Positions 45,863-57,835 of a DNA stretch of 64,000 bases are shown piece after piece. The DNA comes from Crocodylus rhombifer (Eukaryota; Chordata; Crocodylia; Crocodylidae). The position numbers and the translations under genes are program-made. Location: positions 71,039-135,038 of the forward strand of contig JAVSML010025185.1 of assembly GCA_038503035.1 (NCBI GenBank). The letters are read 5' to 3'. Every line of letters begins with the position of its first letter. Within the stretch, counting starts at the first letter, position 1. The notes below the pieces were generated by a model. The model ran no database searches, was not told where the DNA came from, and worked only from the letters and a program-made list of their open reading frames with translations.

Positions 45863-47765
45863 TCTCAATGTATATACAAAATTGAACATCTTAAACCCTT
45901 GAATCCTTAAATCATTAGTATTTCTAACTTCCTGATTTTCCTAAGCATAAGTCAACAGAGAAAGTTCTATATTGTTTTCTAAGTGCCAGATATAATCCTT
46001 CTTTCAAATTTAGATTTATCCCTAAGGATAAGTCTACAATTTTTGAAAATGCTTACTGTTGATACCAGTTAATTGATTTGCATTGATTATGTACAAGAAT
46101 GAATGAGGTTAAGAATGTGTTTGAACTATTTGCCACATAGTATACATACAGCATTTTTAATTTCTTTCTGAAGGCAAAATTTAAGTCCACTTCAACAAAG
46201 TTCTCCCTCATGTTATGACTGGAAATACTTGGTCAAACCAGTATGTTTGGTTTTAGATTACAACAATTCTTATTTCAAGTGCAATCTCTCCTCAGGGAAC
46301 ATAAATTACAGTTCCAGGGCAGGATTTAAAAAAAAAGATATTAGTGATTTGAAGTGACTCAATTTTGGCATGCTTCATTTGAGGCAAATGAAAGGGGCCT
46401 GATTTTCAGACAATGAGTATTCAGGCCATTTATGGTGTTTCATGGTGAGAAGTGGGGCACGTAAAAATCACTGGTTGCTTTTAAAAGTGTAAGCCAAAAG
46501 CAGCAAAAGGGGAATTGTTTGATGATCTGAGAATGGAACCAAACTCACTCTATATATATTCTCTTAAAACTGGACACTATCTGACACATAATAGAAGACC
46601 AACAATCTTATGAAATCAACCAGCTCTACAGACAAATATTAAATGCACTGTGCACATAGCAACATAATATCAAGAAAAGCTACCAGGGGAATTTAAGATT
46701 ATTTCTAGGTAACTGTCATCAAAAGTAAAGGATTAAAAAAAGAGTGTGGAAAGGTTCACCCAAATTTCTGTTTCCATGATGGTGGGAGGACTACAACAGG
46801 GGGGAAGGAAGCCTGGAAATGGTCTGACTAGCTCTCTGCAGAAATGCGTATCCTGAAAAACTCAATATAATTGAAAGATTAAATGAACCTGTGCATATCA
46901 GATCATGTTTATATTTAACAGCATTCCCCCACTGAGAAAGGTCCACATTTTACAATTCCAATGCCTCAATAGCTGATTCAGCAATTCAAAGCTTTTAAAA
47001 ATCTATCTGTGAGGGAAGAAGCACAGGGTGAGGAGAAAGCAACCAGGAACTGCAAACAGTCCATACTTACCACGGGTGAAGGAAGGAGCTCAACTGGAAC
47101 AAGGAGCATACTGCCATGTTTCCACAGTGAGTGCTCCTTCCAGACTAGCGGTGGGAGCACAAGGAAAGGTATTTCAAGCCCTTGAAAGGGGCAGCTGGGG
47201 AGAGACCATAGTATTCTGGGAAAGAGGCTGTAAGAGGACTCTCCAGCTAGCAGTTTCCTGTGGCAAACTGCAGGTGAAAAGAGCTCACCAAGTGGCCAGA
47301 GGATCACTGATGAAACCACAGATCCCCAGGAACCTGCAGCTAATCTAGTCCAACTGCATGCAGATTCAAGTGGAGGCAAACTAAGATTGGAGCTGATGTT
47401 GATGGACTATTGCAATCCCAGTGCTAGCAGCGCAAATTGGTCTTGAGCCAAGAATGGGGTGTACTCACTGTCTAAACAGAGAGCTCACCCTGCAGAGGGA
47501 GAGAGCCAGCACAGTGAATGAGCCTGTGGGCCTCCTGGGCATGACTTTGATTCTTTTTTTTTTTTTGTCTCTCCTTCCTTCAGAACGGGCACTAGGGAAG
47601 GGCCCCTCCTCATAAAGTGCTGCTTGCTCTGGCACAAAGAAGTCAAGTCAGGAGGAGCTGATGTCTGAACAGGATTGTTGTCCCTGTAAGAAAGCAAGAT
47701 AATGTAGCCCCAGGCTCACGACAAGGGGAGACAGTGGTGCCAGCTGGTAGCTGTGAATCAATTTA
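45863..47765. other. No gene recognised
   Basis: AT-rich up to about 46980, then a more balanced stretch to 47760. The 133-codon minus-strand frame (46978-47379) and the overlapping plus frame show no recognised domain. This part may be an unidentified repeat insertion. Confidence 0.45.
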
Positions 47766-47890
47766 AATTGATTGAAACATGGATCCTTGATGAATTGATT
47801 GAGATTGAGTGAATCTTGAACACTTAATGATTGGGTTTGAAATTGATTGACTCATGGACCCTTAATGAGTTCATTGAGAATGACTGAGTA
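47766..47890. repeat. Imperfect tandem duplication, about 75-bp unit
   Basis: AATTGATTGAAACATGGATCC at 47766 is repeated as AATTGATTGACTCATGGACC at 47841. Both are followed by diverged CTTGATGAATTGATTGAGA-type sequence. ATTGATTGA words also recur within the units. Confidence 0.7.
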
Positions 47891-49639
47891 AAAATCACAG
47901 TTTTGGTGAGTGAAGAGTCTATCCAAATTTTATTGAAGCAGCTGACAGGGAATTCCTGGAGGAGAGATTGTTCAGAACTTAATCTCTACACACTCCTTTA
48001 TAGTTGCTAGACCAGACCACTACAGAAGTAGTCAGTGCCATTCCTATTTGGAAAATAAGTAATTGACTGACAGTGTCCCATCCCATTGATGCAACATTAA
48101 GATCCAGATGTGTGCCATCTAGGATGTGGTAAAGGTGAGATGTAAGGGGAGGTGGAGCCCCATGAAGAGAGTCGTCTGAGGAGACAGGCCTGGACCTCTA
48201 TCAGCTGACATATCCAGCTCCCAACATTAAGAAAAAATAACAAGGGACGGTGGGTAAGACCATTACATTGGAGATCACTGGTGGTGGTGCTGACCTTCAG
48301 CCTGTTGGTACACTCTGGTAAGACGTTGGGCAGGAGAGGGTTGAGGCCATATTGAACATACCCCTGACACAATGTCAGTGATTTAAATGCTGTGGTCTGG
48401 TAGCTGACCAACTTCTACAGTGGTTCCCCACTGAAAGATTCTTTTTTGATTTGAGCTCATTATTGGGTCAATGTTTAGGGTAAGAAAGAACATTCTTATC
48501 CTCCTTTAAGGTACCTTATTATTTTTTTTATACTTGACATTTACCAAATCCTTCCTATATACTGTAGTAGTGACAGCCTACACTATTAGTGTTAAAGCAT
48601 ATAGGGATTTCTATGAGCACTGAAACATGAAGACATCTGGAAAACACAGGAAAACCTTTAAAGTTTGCTGCATATTATATGAGTGAAGGAATTAGCCTTC
48701 ATGTGAAAAAGAAATAAAATGATGCAAAAAACCCTGAAAGAATGGGGTTTCAAGAATGGTTAAGCTGTCTTTCTGCCTCCCTCCTAAATAACTTCACTAT
48801 TTTTTCTCAGTTTCAAGCATAGAAGCTGGCTTAGGTGAGCAGGGCATGCTGAGAAGCAGTGTAGACATACCCACAAGGTTATAACTTGCTTAGAAACTCT
48901 TAAAGAAACAATGTTTTTTATGTGTGGGTGGACTTTTGATATTCTACCTATTGCAGGGAGAAGTGACCTTCTGCCTTAGTATGGCGGCAAGGAGAAGTAT
49001 ATTGTTTGAGGTGCAGTCATTAAGAATAGATATAAAAATGAATTTTTAAAGAGAGGTGTTCAGGATTTGTATTTCTGCTCTGAGGTAAATCTACCATTTA
49101 ATACATTTTGTAAACTAAAAATTGAACATTTCTTTTCATAACTGAAACATGTCACTTTGAAAGTATGCTTCCAATTAGTTGGTCTCTTATAGTATATTTA
49201 AATATTTTATTAGGTATGCACATTATATTAAATACATAAATACAGTAAATATATTTTAATATAATTGCTAAAACAAAAAAGAATGGAAACATTGCAATTT
49301 TCTCCATTTGTAAATATATTAAAAATTGGCATTTACCCCTTAAGTCTTAATTTTTCATAGCACACTGCTCTGTTACATATTTTTTTCAACCAGCTCTAGT
49401 TCTGAACACTTGTATCTAAGGTTTTCCAGCCATTTTCTTATGAACAGTGCTAACAACTAGTATTATTTGAATAAATGATTTTTTGGCTCAGATCAACCTG
49501 CAATGTTTCTCTTTCTTTCTTTGAAAAAATGAAAACAATTATTTTCTATTTTTGGCAAGTGTAGCAAAAGAAAATACTTAGCCATCATTAAAATAAATCC
49601 ACCCCTCCCCCTTTTAATTTATTGTTTACATAATAATCT
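47891..49639. other. No gene recognised
   Basis: Balanced to AT-rich unique DNA. No exon, RNA gene or repeat terminus was identified. Confidence 0.5.
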
Positions 49640-49785
49640 ACTTTGGTAGGGTATTCACCTCAATTGTGAAGATCCATATCAAAATCCTCTTTGGTCTAGA
49701 GGATTTAAACCTCTATTTCCTTCACCCCAGGAGAAGACCTTCATCCCCATACTAAAATATTCTGGGGTGGGTCACTTGCCAAAGC
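49640..49785. repeat. Degenerate SINE-like repeat (GATTTAAACC family)
   Basis: The order GTATTCACCTCAATTGTGAAG, then GGATTTAAACCTCTATTTCC, resembles an amniote repeat family whose copies carry a TTCAAATCC/GGATTTGAACC pair. Similar pieces lie at 50335-50400 and 52525-52640. The tRNA B-box likeness is suggestive only. Confidence 0.35.
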
Positions 49786-50334
49786 AATCCTGTTGAAACC
49801 ATTCTGCTTTATATAAAAGCTAAGTACAGAGAGTCAAAAAGCCTGAGACAGAATTGATTCAATCTTTGCAGGTTAGTCTAGGTTGCATAGATTGAACCGA
49901 TAAGCAAGTGAACAGACATTCACTTTTAATTCCAGAAATGTTGCCATATACCTGCATTGGCTGGGGGGTGCTAGAGCAGGCCTCCCTTAGCTGGAGCAGA
50001 TGGCTTGGGTCAAGGCTAGGCCACTCACTCTGTGAAGGGGTGGCGGGGGAAAGGTTGCTGGGGATATGCAAAGCATCCTGGGATGCTGGGGGACTGTGAG
50101 TGAACTTGAATCTGGAAGGGATTTGGGACAGAAGTTCAATAAACCAATTTAACCTAAATCAATTAAGTCTGATATTACATCCATCCAAGTTCATCTTAAA
50201 CTGGTTTCAGCCATTTTGAAAGCGGCTTATATGCACTGACCTTTTGTTGCGTTACAGATTTGAACTGTTTTCCAATCACTTATATCAGTTTGTGTGTAAT
50301 TTCAGTCCCTAGCCCAAAATTGTAAATTTTCACT

Positions 50335-50400
50335 GGAGTGGGAACTGGAACCCAGGTGCCCACTTTGAGTGGGTGTCCTAACATAGAAATATTCTCAGAG
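50335..50400. repeat. Degenerate SINE-like repeat fragment
   Basis: GGAACTGGAACCCAGGTGCCC, then GAGTGGGTGTCCTAAC, matches the same family as 49640-49785. It is short and diverged. Confidence 0.35.
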
Positions 50401-52276
50401 TTTTTTTCTAGCCCAACAAATATTTATTTTATACTAACTTGTAAAATTTTAACAAGTGAGATTGAAACCCAGTTTAGAATACCCTATAGTGTGGCAAGTG
50501 GGATACTGTCTTGGAGAGTGGTAAATAAATTCACTTGGTTTTATTAACAGCTTAAGTAGACAGGAACATTCCAAGTTGAGACATTGCTATTATCCACAAG
50601 AAGAAAGACAAGGCAGCAGAAACATGGTTTAACTAGGCCAAAACATTATTAATTTAACATTTCTTGAGAAACTGCCGGGCTACAATTTATTCGTGAGGTT
50701 CAACCTTCCTTCATTATGTGGGATAGGAGTCTCAAAAACCTTACTCATTTCAAAACTAGCCCTCAGCACCATTCTTCAAACTTTACTCCCACACTCCTGT
50801 TTTAGGAGTCAAAATTTGGATGAAATGTAGCCCTTTACTATACCAGATATAAAGACCCCAGACTGGTCTAAATTTCTTAAGACATCCCCTTCCCTGATTC
50901 AGCTTTCAATTCTGATTTATCAGTGAAGTATTTATACTAGACACATGTTCAGGCACTAGACATCTAATCATCAGGCTCCTGGGCTGCTCAAAGGAAGGCA
51001 TAAAAATTCTTCCAGCAGTGGCCAGTCCAGCACTGTTTTTACTCATTCTGCCACTGCTACTTTGTACATTGAATTTTTAAGCAGCAAACATATTCCAGCT
51101 TTGTTTAGGATAAGGATAACATTATATTTTTCTTTCTGGATATGTAGCCATAAGAAGGCCTGAATACTGCATGTATTTCCTCAAATTCAGTTTCTTTTAA
51201 AATAAGTTTCATTCTGTTTTTATTATCTCCAGAACAAGTACATACTGAATATAAATTTAACAAGGTAATTTTGAATACGTGACTAGTGCCCACTTTCATA
51301 CCTTCATATATTTTTCAGAAGTACCTAAGCATTTTTACTTTCTTATTCTGCTGTACTTAAGCCATTTACAATGTAAATATCTGCCTTTTATGTCTCAGCA
51401 GGTGGTTAAAACTTCACTTTCGTGGTAATTTTAAAGGTCATCTTCACTAGGCGACATTAAAGAAAATCATCTTTCACAGATGTTTGTTTCCATAGCAGAC
51501 TGCAGAGAATCTGCCAGAATGTTACTGTGTTTTTGTTACCTTTGGGGAGCTTTTATTATTTAGCTGTCATCATTAAAAATTCAAAACAGTGATTGGTGAG
51601 GCAAGCTTGAATACTTTCTTTTCCATTTATGGCTAAATAGTTGTAGTGAAAAAAAATAAAGAGGAGGAGGGGTTGCCCATAGGAACAGTCATCTTTAGTT
51701 TCTCTAACAGCTGCAAAATGTGATCAAAACCATCTTATCATTGTTATAATTTTTCCCTAAACTTTACCCCACAAAACCAAGTAATTTTAAGGAGCAACAA
51801 AGAAGCCACTCAAGTGGTATATTAATTAAAATGTAGCTGTATTGTGATTCATGGACAATCTTAAATATCTTTTTATTTCCTTGGCTTCAGTGGTATAACC
51901 CAAGAAGCTTAGGTGGAGAAAAAGACTGGACTGGCATCAGGTTACTTTCTGCAGCTATTTTTCTTGCTTTGATATCAGGAAACGTTTTTGGCATCCACAC
52001 GCATTTTACTCTGGTTATAAAGGTCTTGCAAAGATGGGGCAGCTATATCAGAATAATCTCGTCAGCTGGCAACAAAGAACATTTTTTTTCTGGAGTCGTA
52101 TACCAGGTGTTGATCTTCTGCACACATTTTGTTGTCACAGTTCATAGCTGATTAAAAGGTTTACAGAGAGATCAGGGTATAGGTAATGGATCAACAGTGC
52201 TTTCCTCTTTTATTATTGTTTTATGAAGTCCCCAAAGTAGAATCCAGAATCTAGTTTTACAGTGCATGGAAAGAGT
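50401..52276. other. No gene; AT-rich unique DNA
   Basis: No repeat ends or exons were recognised. The stretch 51360-51660 has the look of conserved non-coding DNA, which cannot be tested here. Confidence 0.45.
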
Positions 52277-52315
52277 GAGTAGCCACAACAGCCAAATGAG
52301 TAGCCACAACAGCCA
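52277..52315. repeat. 21-bp tandem duplication
   Basis: GAGTAGCCACAACAGCCA at 52277 is repeated exactly at 52298, with a unit of 21 bp. Confidence 0.95.
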
Positions 52316-52524
52316 GCACACTGAATGAAGGGACTACTGAACAGCAGGGTATGTTTTAAAGCCTACCTCTCTCAGACACCTAATTCTAGCTATGGAAATA
52401 CTTTTATCAGTTCATTATTCACAGCCCAGAACCCTTTCCTAGAGTTAGGCTACTAAGATGTTGTTTTCATAAAGGAAGCAGAAGTCACTTCTTTTCTTGG
52501 AGGAGGAGAGGGTATGAGGATGTG

Positions 52525-52735
52525 TGTGGAGATCTGGGTTCAAACACATCACCAGCGTACGTGGATTCAAACCCATATCTCCCACTTTATAGGCAAGTGC
52601 CTTAATCACAAGGCTTTAGACTGTTCTGCGGTGGAGGTATGTTTGATTCCTATTGTTTTTCATATCATTTTGATTTCTATTTTGCCCAGTGAATCTTGAA
52701 TTCTTTTTTGCAAAGTAGTCATATCAGAAAGGGTA
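52525..52735. repeat. Degenerate SINE-like repeat (GATTCAAACCC family)
   Basis: GGTTCAAACACATC and GATTCAAACCCATATCTCCC flank a short inner segment, followed by GGCAAGTGCCTTAATCAC and AAGGCTTTAGACTGTTCTG. This order fits a known amniote interspersed repeat with a tRNA-like inverted B-box. It is diverged, and the class is uncertain. Confidence 0.45.
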
Positions 52736-53052
52736 GACCATAACCCTAAATCTCACTCAAGACCACAGCAGAGCCATGTGAATACTTTACTTTCCTTGAA
52801 GGCGGGAAAAATGGATTTCAATGTCTTCAAGCCTAAGCAAACAGAACTAAGGTCTCTAAGGTCTTGGATGAGTGTGTTAACTACTAGGGAAGAAGTCAGC
52901 AACCTCTTAAAGCTGTAGGCCAGAATGACCCAGCTGCTGCTATCCTCTCTCTCTATGGTGGTATGAAAAACTGCCCACTACCACTGTTTTCCCCTGCTGT
53001 GAAAGCCCCACTTGTGCAAGCTGGATCAAATGGCTCCATAGGCCATATCTCA

Positions 53053-53833
53053 TAGGGGTGTGTGAAATGGGCCATATTCGATTCAGATCTGGCCCGAATT
53101 GGGGATGGTGATTCAATTAATTGATTCAGATCACTGTCCCCGATTTGATTCAGCTGAATCTGAAGATACGATGCTGATTCAGAGAATCAGCGATTTATCC
53201 ACAGACACAGCTTTAAATGTTTTTTCTACATACCTTGAGGTACCAGGTGCAGCTTGTAAATGCTGTGATGCTGGGGCGGATGAAGTATCCCACAGGAGCA
53301 TGGGGGGGCCCCCCATGTGTTTGGCAGTGAACCCGGATTTGGACTGGAAGTGCTTCTGGTCTACTGGGGAGTGTGCTGCAGGGGGAGCCCTGCACCCCCC
53401 TGGCTTGGCGATCAGCTGTGGGGGGACCCTGGGTTCCCCCCCAGACCCAGGAGGCACCAGTAGCCAAGCTGGGGAGGTGTGTGGGGGCCCCCCACCATGC
53501 TCCCAGAAGTGGACCAAAAGTGCTTCTGGTCCACTTCCAGGTCTGCTGCTGAGCGTGCTGGGGAACCCCCCGCACTCCTGTGTGATGCTCCATCCACCCC
53601 AGCATCTCAACATTTACGAGCCACCTGGTATGCTGAGGTATACAGAAAAAACATTTAAAGCTGTGTCTATATCCAAATTCTTGAATCTTTCTGAATCAAT
53701 TCAGAAAGTTCTGATTTGATTCAGAGAGATTAAAGGGTCTCCTGATTTGATCTGGATTGGGAGATTTAGCCACCAAATTGGGCACCGAATCTCTGCCGAA
53801 TTGAATCAGGAACCAAAGATTCACACAGCCCCA
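53053..53833. mobile_element. Foldback hAT-type element with perfect 8-bp TSD
   Basis: A 781-bp element is flanked by exact copies of ATATCTCA (53045-53052 and 53834-53841). It begins TAGGGGTGTGTGAAA and ends with the complement of TGGGGCTGTGTGAATC. The arms stay complementary inward for about 250 bp: CACAGCTTTAAATGTTTTTTC at 53207 pairs with the complement at about 53650, and GATGCTGGGGCGGATG pairs with the stretch at about 53590. The AT-rich outer arms carry many GATTCA words, and the core is GC-rich. The 206-codon plus frame spanning the arms arises from the palindrome and has no transposase motif. Confidence 0.88.
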
Positions 53834-53841
53834 ATATCTCA

Positions 53842-54711
53842 CTTGGAAACCATAGGGTGCCAACCCCTTCAGATAAAAGGGTTTATGACCACACCAAAGT
53901 TTTGAAGTACCATGGTTATGACTGCTGTGCTTTATGCGGAGCTTATTCCTGTAAGTATAAATTATGCATGCTCACAGTATACCTACTGAATTATACCCCT
54001 CAAGGGAAATAGGGAGAGACACATCTAATCTGAGAAACCCAGTTATGCTTAAGTATGAGATGCCAGTCTGTTCAGCTCTGTCAAGATAAAGGCAGTCTGG
54101 GTATCAGTAGAAACAGTCTATTAATCACTCAGTGAACTTTACTAATGAAAATGTAAATGCCTACAGATTTCTAGGCACCCACATCTTAAAGGGTAGCAAG
54201 GGGCATGGACCATCATCTTGGATTTAAGTGCCCAAATGCCACCTTAATTTCATTTTAAATAAGGCCTTCTTTGGACCTGAACCTCACTACTTATTATTGT
54301 GCTCTTTTTGCACTTTATTTCTTCTTTTTTCATCGTTTCTCTTACATTTGAAACCAAATTTATATAGATGTTTAAAAATGCATAGGTTTTCATTCAGGGA
54401 GCTTCTGTGCTGCATAAGGCTCAAAAGTCTACCGATCCTGATTCAAACAGAAACTGAACTACTCAACAGAAAAGCTGACTTGTTGGAAAGCAAACTCCTT
54501 AGTACCTACCTGTTCATCCATGCTCCATATCAGAAAGTTCTGGAGATGAATACCTGTATTCCCATAACTTTGGTTTATAGGAAAATATTAAAAGCTTCAG
54601 TCATTTTGAAGAAAATAAGAATCTTGGTTGATCTACCTAGTTATAATTATAGCTCATTCAAATATGCTTGAATTACCTAGCAACTATATACACACAGTTA
54701 ACCTCTATAAA
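53842..54711. other. No gene recognised
   Basis: AT-rich DNA. The 147-codon plus frame at 54228-54671 shows no recognisable domain and its composition matches the surroundings; I do not call it a gene. Confidence 0.5.
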
Positions 54712-55019
54712 CTCACTAGGGGGACCAGCAGGGTTTGGGAGAGACCCTGTTTTCCCTAGCACTTCCAGGGTAACAAGGAATAACGGCCACAAGTTGTTAG
54801 AGAGTAGGTTTAGACTAGACAGCCAAAGGCACTACTTTACAGTCAGGGCAGCTAGGATCTGGAACCAACTTCCAAGAGAAGTGGTGCTGGCTCTTACCCT
54901 GGGGGTCTTTAGGAGGTGTCTTGATGTCTACCTGGCTTGGGATCATTTGAGCCCGGTTTTTCTCTCCTGCCCAGAGATCTACAAGGTCCCTTCTGAACTT
55001 ACTGCTACGAAACTATGAA
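54712..55019 (+). mobile_element. CR1 LINE 3' end with ORF2 C-terminus
   Basis: The frame from about 54757 reads VTRNNGHKL, then RFRLDSQRHYFTVRAARIWNQ and REVVLALTLGVFRR, the standard last residues of CR1 ORF2. The DNA after the stop, GGTCCCTTCTGAACTTAC and ACGAAACTATGAA, is the CR1 3' terminus. Only about 310 bp remains, and the orientation is opposite to the copy at 27898. Confidence 0.92.
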
Positions 55020-55858
55020 CCTGTATTGCTCCTCTCAGACTTTTCCTAATATACAATTACTAATAAGGGCAACTAGTGAAAGTTATTAGTGAATGATCGC
55101 AAGGTTAAAAAAAGGCATGTATGTGTATTTTATATAAATCTTTCTATTTTTAATGTACCTGCCAGTCAGTACAGTATACTATAAAATTCAGCCATGTCAA
55201 ATATTATTTTTTCTCCTTACCCATCTTTTATGTCAAACAGGAAAGGACACCTATGCCATCTATGCCTCTCAGATCATGGCTTAAAATATCCAAGGCATAC
55301 TTACTGCAGGCATGGCTGGACAGAGTCAATGCAAGTGATGATCACAAAGAAACAAATATTCCTTTCCAAGGTACCAAAGAACAGGATTTTGTTTCAAGGT
55401 TCTTTTGTTCAGCCAAGCCTCTGTGGCTTAACAGGCCACGAGTTATCTCAAAATGTAGTTAGGGAAGCCAGTTTAATAACCTTTTTTGCAAAAAGGACCT
55501 TTTCAGAATTTTTCATAATGAAAACCACTTTGAAATTTTGAATTTTTCCATTTCAATGAAATATTCCATAATCAAATTTCAAGTGAAAATAACACTTCTC
55601 TATTTTTAGAGACATTTTTTTTTGCTTCCAAGGAGCTGTCAGCTCCTACTGTGACACAATTCCAGCGGTCAGACATAATAACTATTAACCAGATTAGCTT
55701 TATTCACTGTCACCAAAGTGATCAGCCTGGTAAACAAAGAAGAAATATTCAAAAGTGCACAAATCTGAAGTCTTCCTAAATTATGCACAACTGGATTAGT
55801 AGCGAGTCCAAACATTAACTAACACACAGTTAGTTACATATGTACACTCCCTGATCAC
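55020..55858. other. No gene recognised
   Basis: AT-rich DNA. The 115-codon plus frame at 55194-55541 has no recognisable domain. Confidence 0.5.
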
Positions 55859-57030
55859 CAGGGTTCCTGGTTTTCTCCATTTAAAAACTGTAAATTCTCT
55901 CATAAAAATTGCAAATTATCTGATTAAAACCCCCAAAATCTGCATTACATTGCAATTAATATAAAACACCACTATATATTTATAGGTATCACTTGAACAC
56001 AATTTTTTACTGAAACATTTACAATTTTAAAGTAATTTTGGATGCCTGTCAGTGTCTCAGTCACTATAATCAAATAAATTCTAAACCTATACATTTTGGC
56101 ATTTGATTTGGGGGGGGTTTTATCATGAAAAATCAGAACTCCCCCTGCCCTCCTCACTCACCAGGACATGGGTCCAGCTGCAGCTGTGCCATCCCCACCC
56201 CTGCTTTGTGGCACTGAGCAGTCCAGATATGCCAATGCACTTCCCATACCATTGCCTCTCACTCCTTACCCACAACCCCACAGCCCTGCTGGTGCTCCTT
56301 ACTTCCCACCAACAACCTTCTGGAGGAGGCCCACAGCTGTCAGGGCTATGGGGCCAAGGACTTAGGTCCATAGCCTCCTGCCCCCTCCCAGCAGTGCCCA
56401 AGCCCTGGCTCCTGCCTGTGGAAGTCAGCACCTGCTGCAGACTGAGCAGTGTGGAGCCTGGCCCCCTATTCCCCATAGGTGGCAAGGCTGAAACAGAGCC
56501 CATGGAGGGGCAGATGCAGGCTTTCAGCTGTGGGCTCAAAGCTCCTCACCCTGCTGCCCTCCCCACATGCGACCCAGAGACCCAGCATTGCAGGGCAGAG
56601 TGGGAGGAAGTGGCTTGGTACTGCCACTGGGAGTCCTACGCCCCATGGCGAGGTGCCTTCTGCAGGCCTAGCAGCTGCAGGGGGCATAACTCCATGCTGC
56701 TACCCCCCCTGCTAATGGGTGGGCAGGAGGCACCTCTTTATTGCAGTGCAATGCTCCCAGTGGTGGCACTGAGCCTCCCCACCCCACTCCACTGTGTTGC
56801 ACCAGAGTCCCACACACTGGGCCCCAGGGGAGGTTAGCAGGGTGGGGACCCTCAAACCCACAGCCACCAGCCCACATCTGCCCCTGCTCTGTGCACAAAT
56901 CTGGGGAGTGCTCACAGTGGCGGGGAGCCACTCCTCTGCTGCCCCCTGGACAAGCTGCCTGTGTCTCTATCCCACTCTGTGACTGGGCCCAGCAGCTATG
57001 CATTCCTACCATGGCCCCTCATTGAATGAG
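55859..57030 (+). mobile_element. Large non-autonomous hAT, family A, copy 3 (3' end missing)
   Basis: The left end, CAGGGTTCCTGGTTTTCTCC, is the family A terminus. It is followed by the same AT-rich arm as at 21963 (AAACCCCCAAAATCTGCATT, ACCACTATATATTTATAGG, ATTTACAATTTTAAAG). The core, 56140-57010, is GC-rich. No matching right terminus or target duplication was found, so the copy is truncated or interrupted near 57030. The 244-codon plus frame at 56103-56837 lies wholly in the core and has low-complexity composition. Confidence 0.75.
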
Positions 57031-57835
57031 CTTTAGATAAAGTGCCCCCACTGCTATTTTGAAGTGTGGGGATGCTGATACAAGAGGCATGGGAGGATGC
57101 TGGAGCATGGTAATTACCATGCTTTAGCAGAAACAATTAATTGAGTTTGTTCTGAGCATTGGAATTACAGCATGTCAGAGCAACCGCCCTGATCTTGTAC
57201 AGACACCCTAATAGGTTAATTATCTGGGAAGTGTTCTAGTTAGCTTGACCAAAGCACTGTACAGAGATGGCTATGTTGTTTCTGGCTTGGAAGTCTGGCT
57301 TCTGGCTTGTGCAGGGGGAAATTAGAAGGATGCCCAGGCAAAGAGAGGCTGTGGACTTGCATTGTAAGTGAGATAAGTATTCTGTGTACTTTTCTTATTT
57401 GTTTTCTTCCTATGTGGAGGATGCCACACAAAGGTGAGGTGACCCCCTGCAGGACATTGCTGTGCCCAGGGACAGGCTTTGGCATTTGGGGTTATTTTCA
57501 TTTTTATTCCCTGGAGGACCAGTTTGTGGCTGAAAGGGAGGTGGAGGATATAGAAAAGTTATAACTGGGGACACTTTGAAATCAAAGTTCAGTTGAGCAG
57601 ACACAGCATGGAGACTGGGGTAATATTTAAGACTACTAGCATGTGACATGGTGAATACCCAGAGTTTTTGGAATCTGGGGGGTCACAAAGCATTACCAAA
57701 GCTGAAGCCAGTGGCCCTGAATAGTGGGCCCTGAGCTAGAAGTCTCTACTAGAGTAAAAGTGGGATGGGGAACTCCAACCCAGACTCAGGCCTATTCTGT
57801 TAAGCACGTCTTACCCTCCAGGCAGCCTCCCCCAG
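57031..57835. other. No gene; contains a perfect 20-bp palindrome
   Basis: AGCATGGTAATTACCATGCT at 57104-57123 is its own complement. The surrounding 57050-57240 may be another small inverted-repeat element, but its ends were not found. The rest is unique. Confidence 0.5.

Noticed and set aside
45653..45910. Frame with repeated KQTN units
   Set aside because: Translation of the AAAC microsatellite.
46978..47379. 133-codon minus-strand frame as a gene
   Set aside because: No domain, and the plus strand is also open over the same stretch; the region may be an unrecognised repeat.
53099..53719. 206-codon plus-strand open frame with overlapping minus frames
   Set aside because: Produced by the foldback arms of a hAT element. 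The mirrored frames encode similar peptides because the DNA is self-complementary.
54228..54671. 147-codon plus-strand frame as a possible exon or small gene
   Set aside because: No domain and AT-rich composition like the flanks. No other support was found, so it is left uncalled.
56103..56837. 244-codon plus-strand open frame
   Set aside because: Inside the third family A hAT copy, with the same compositional explanation; the other copies do not keep the frame.
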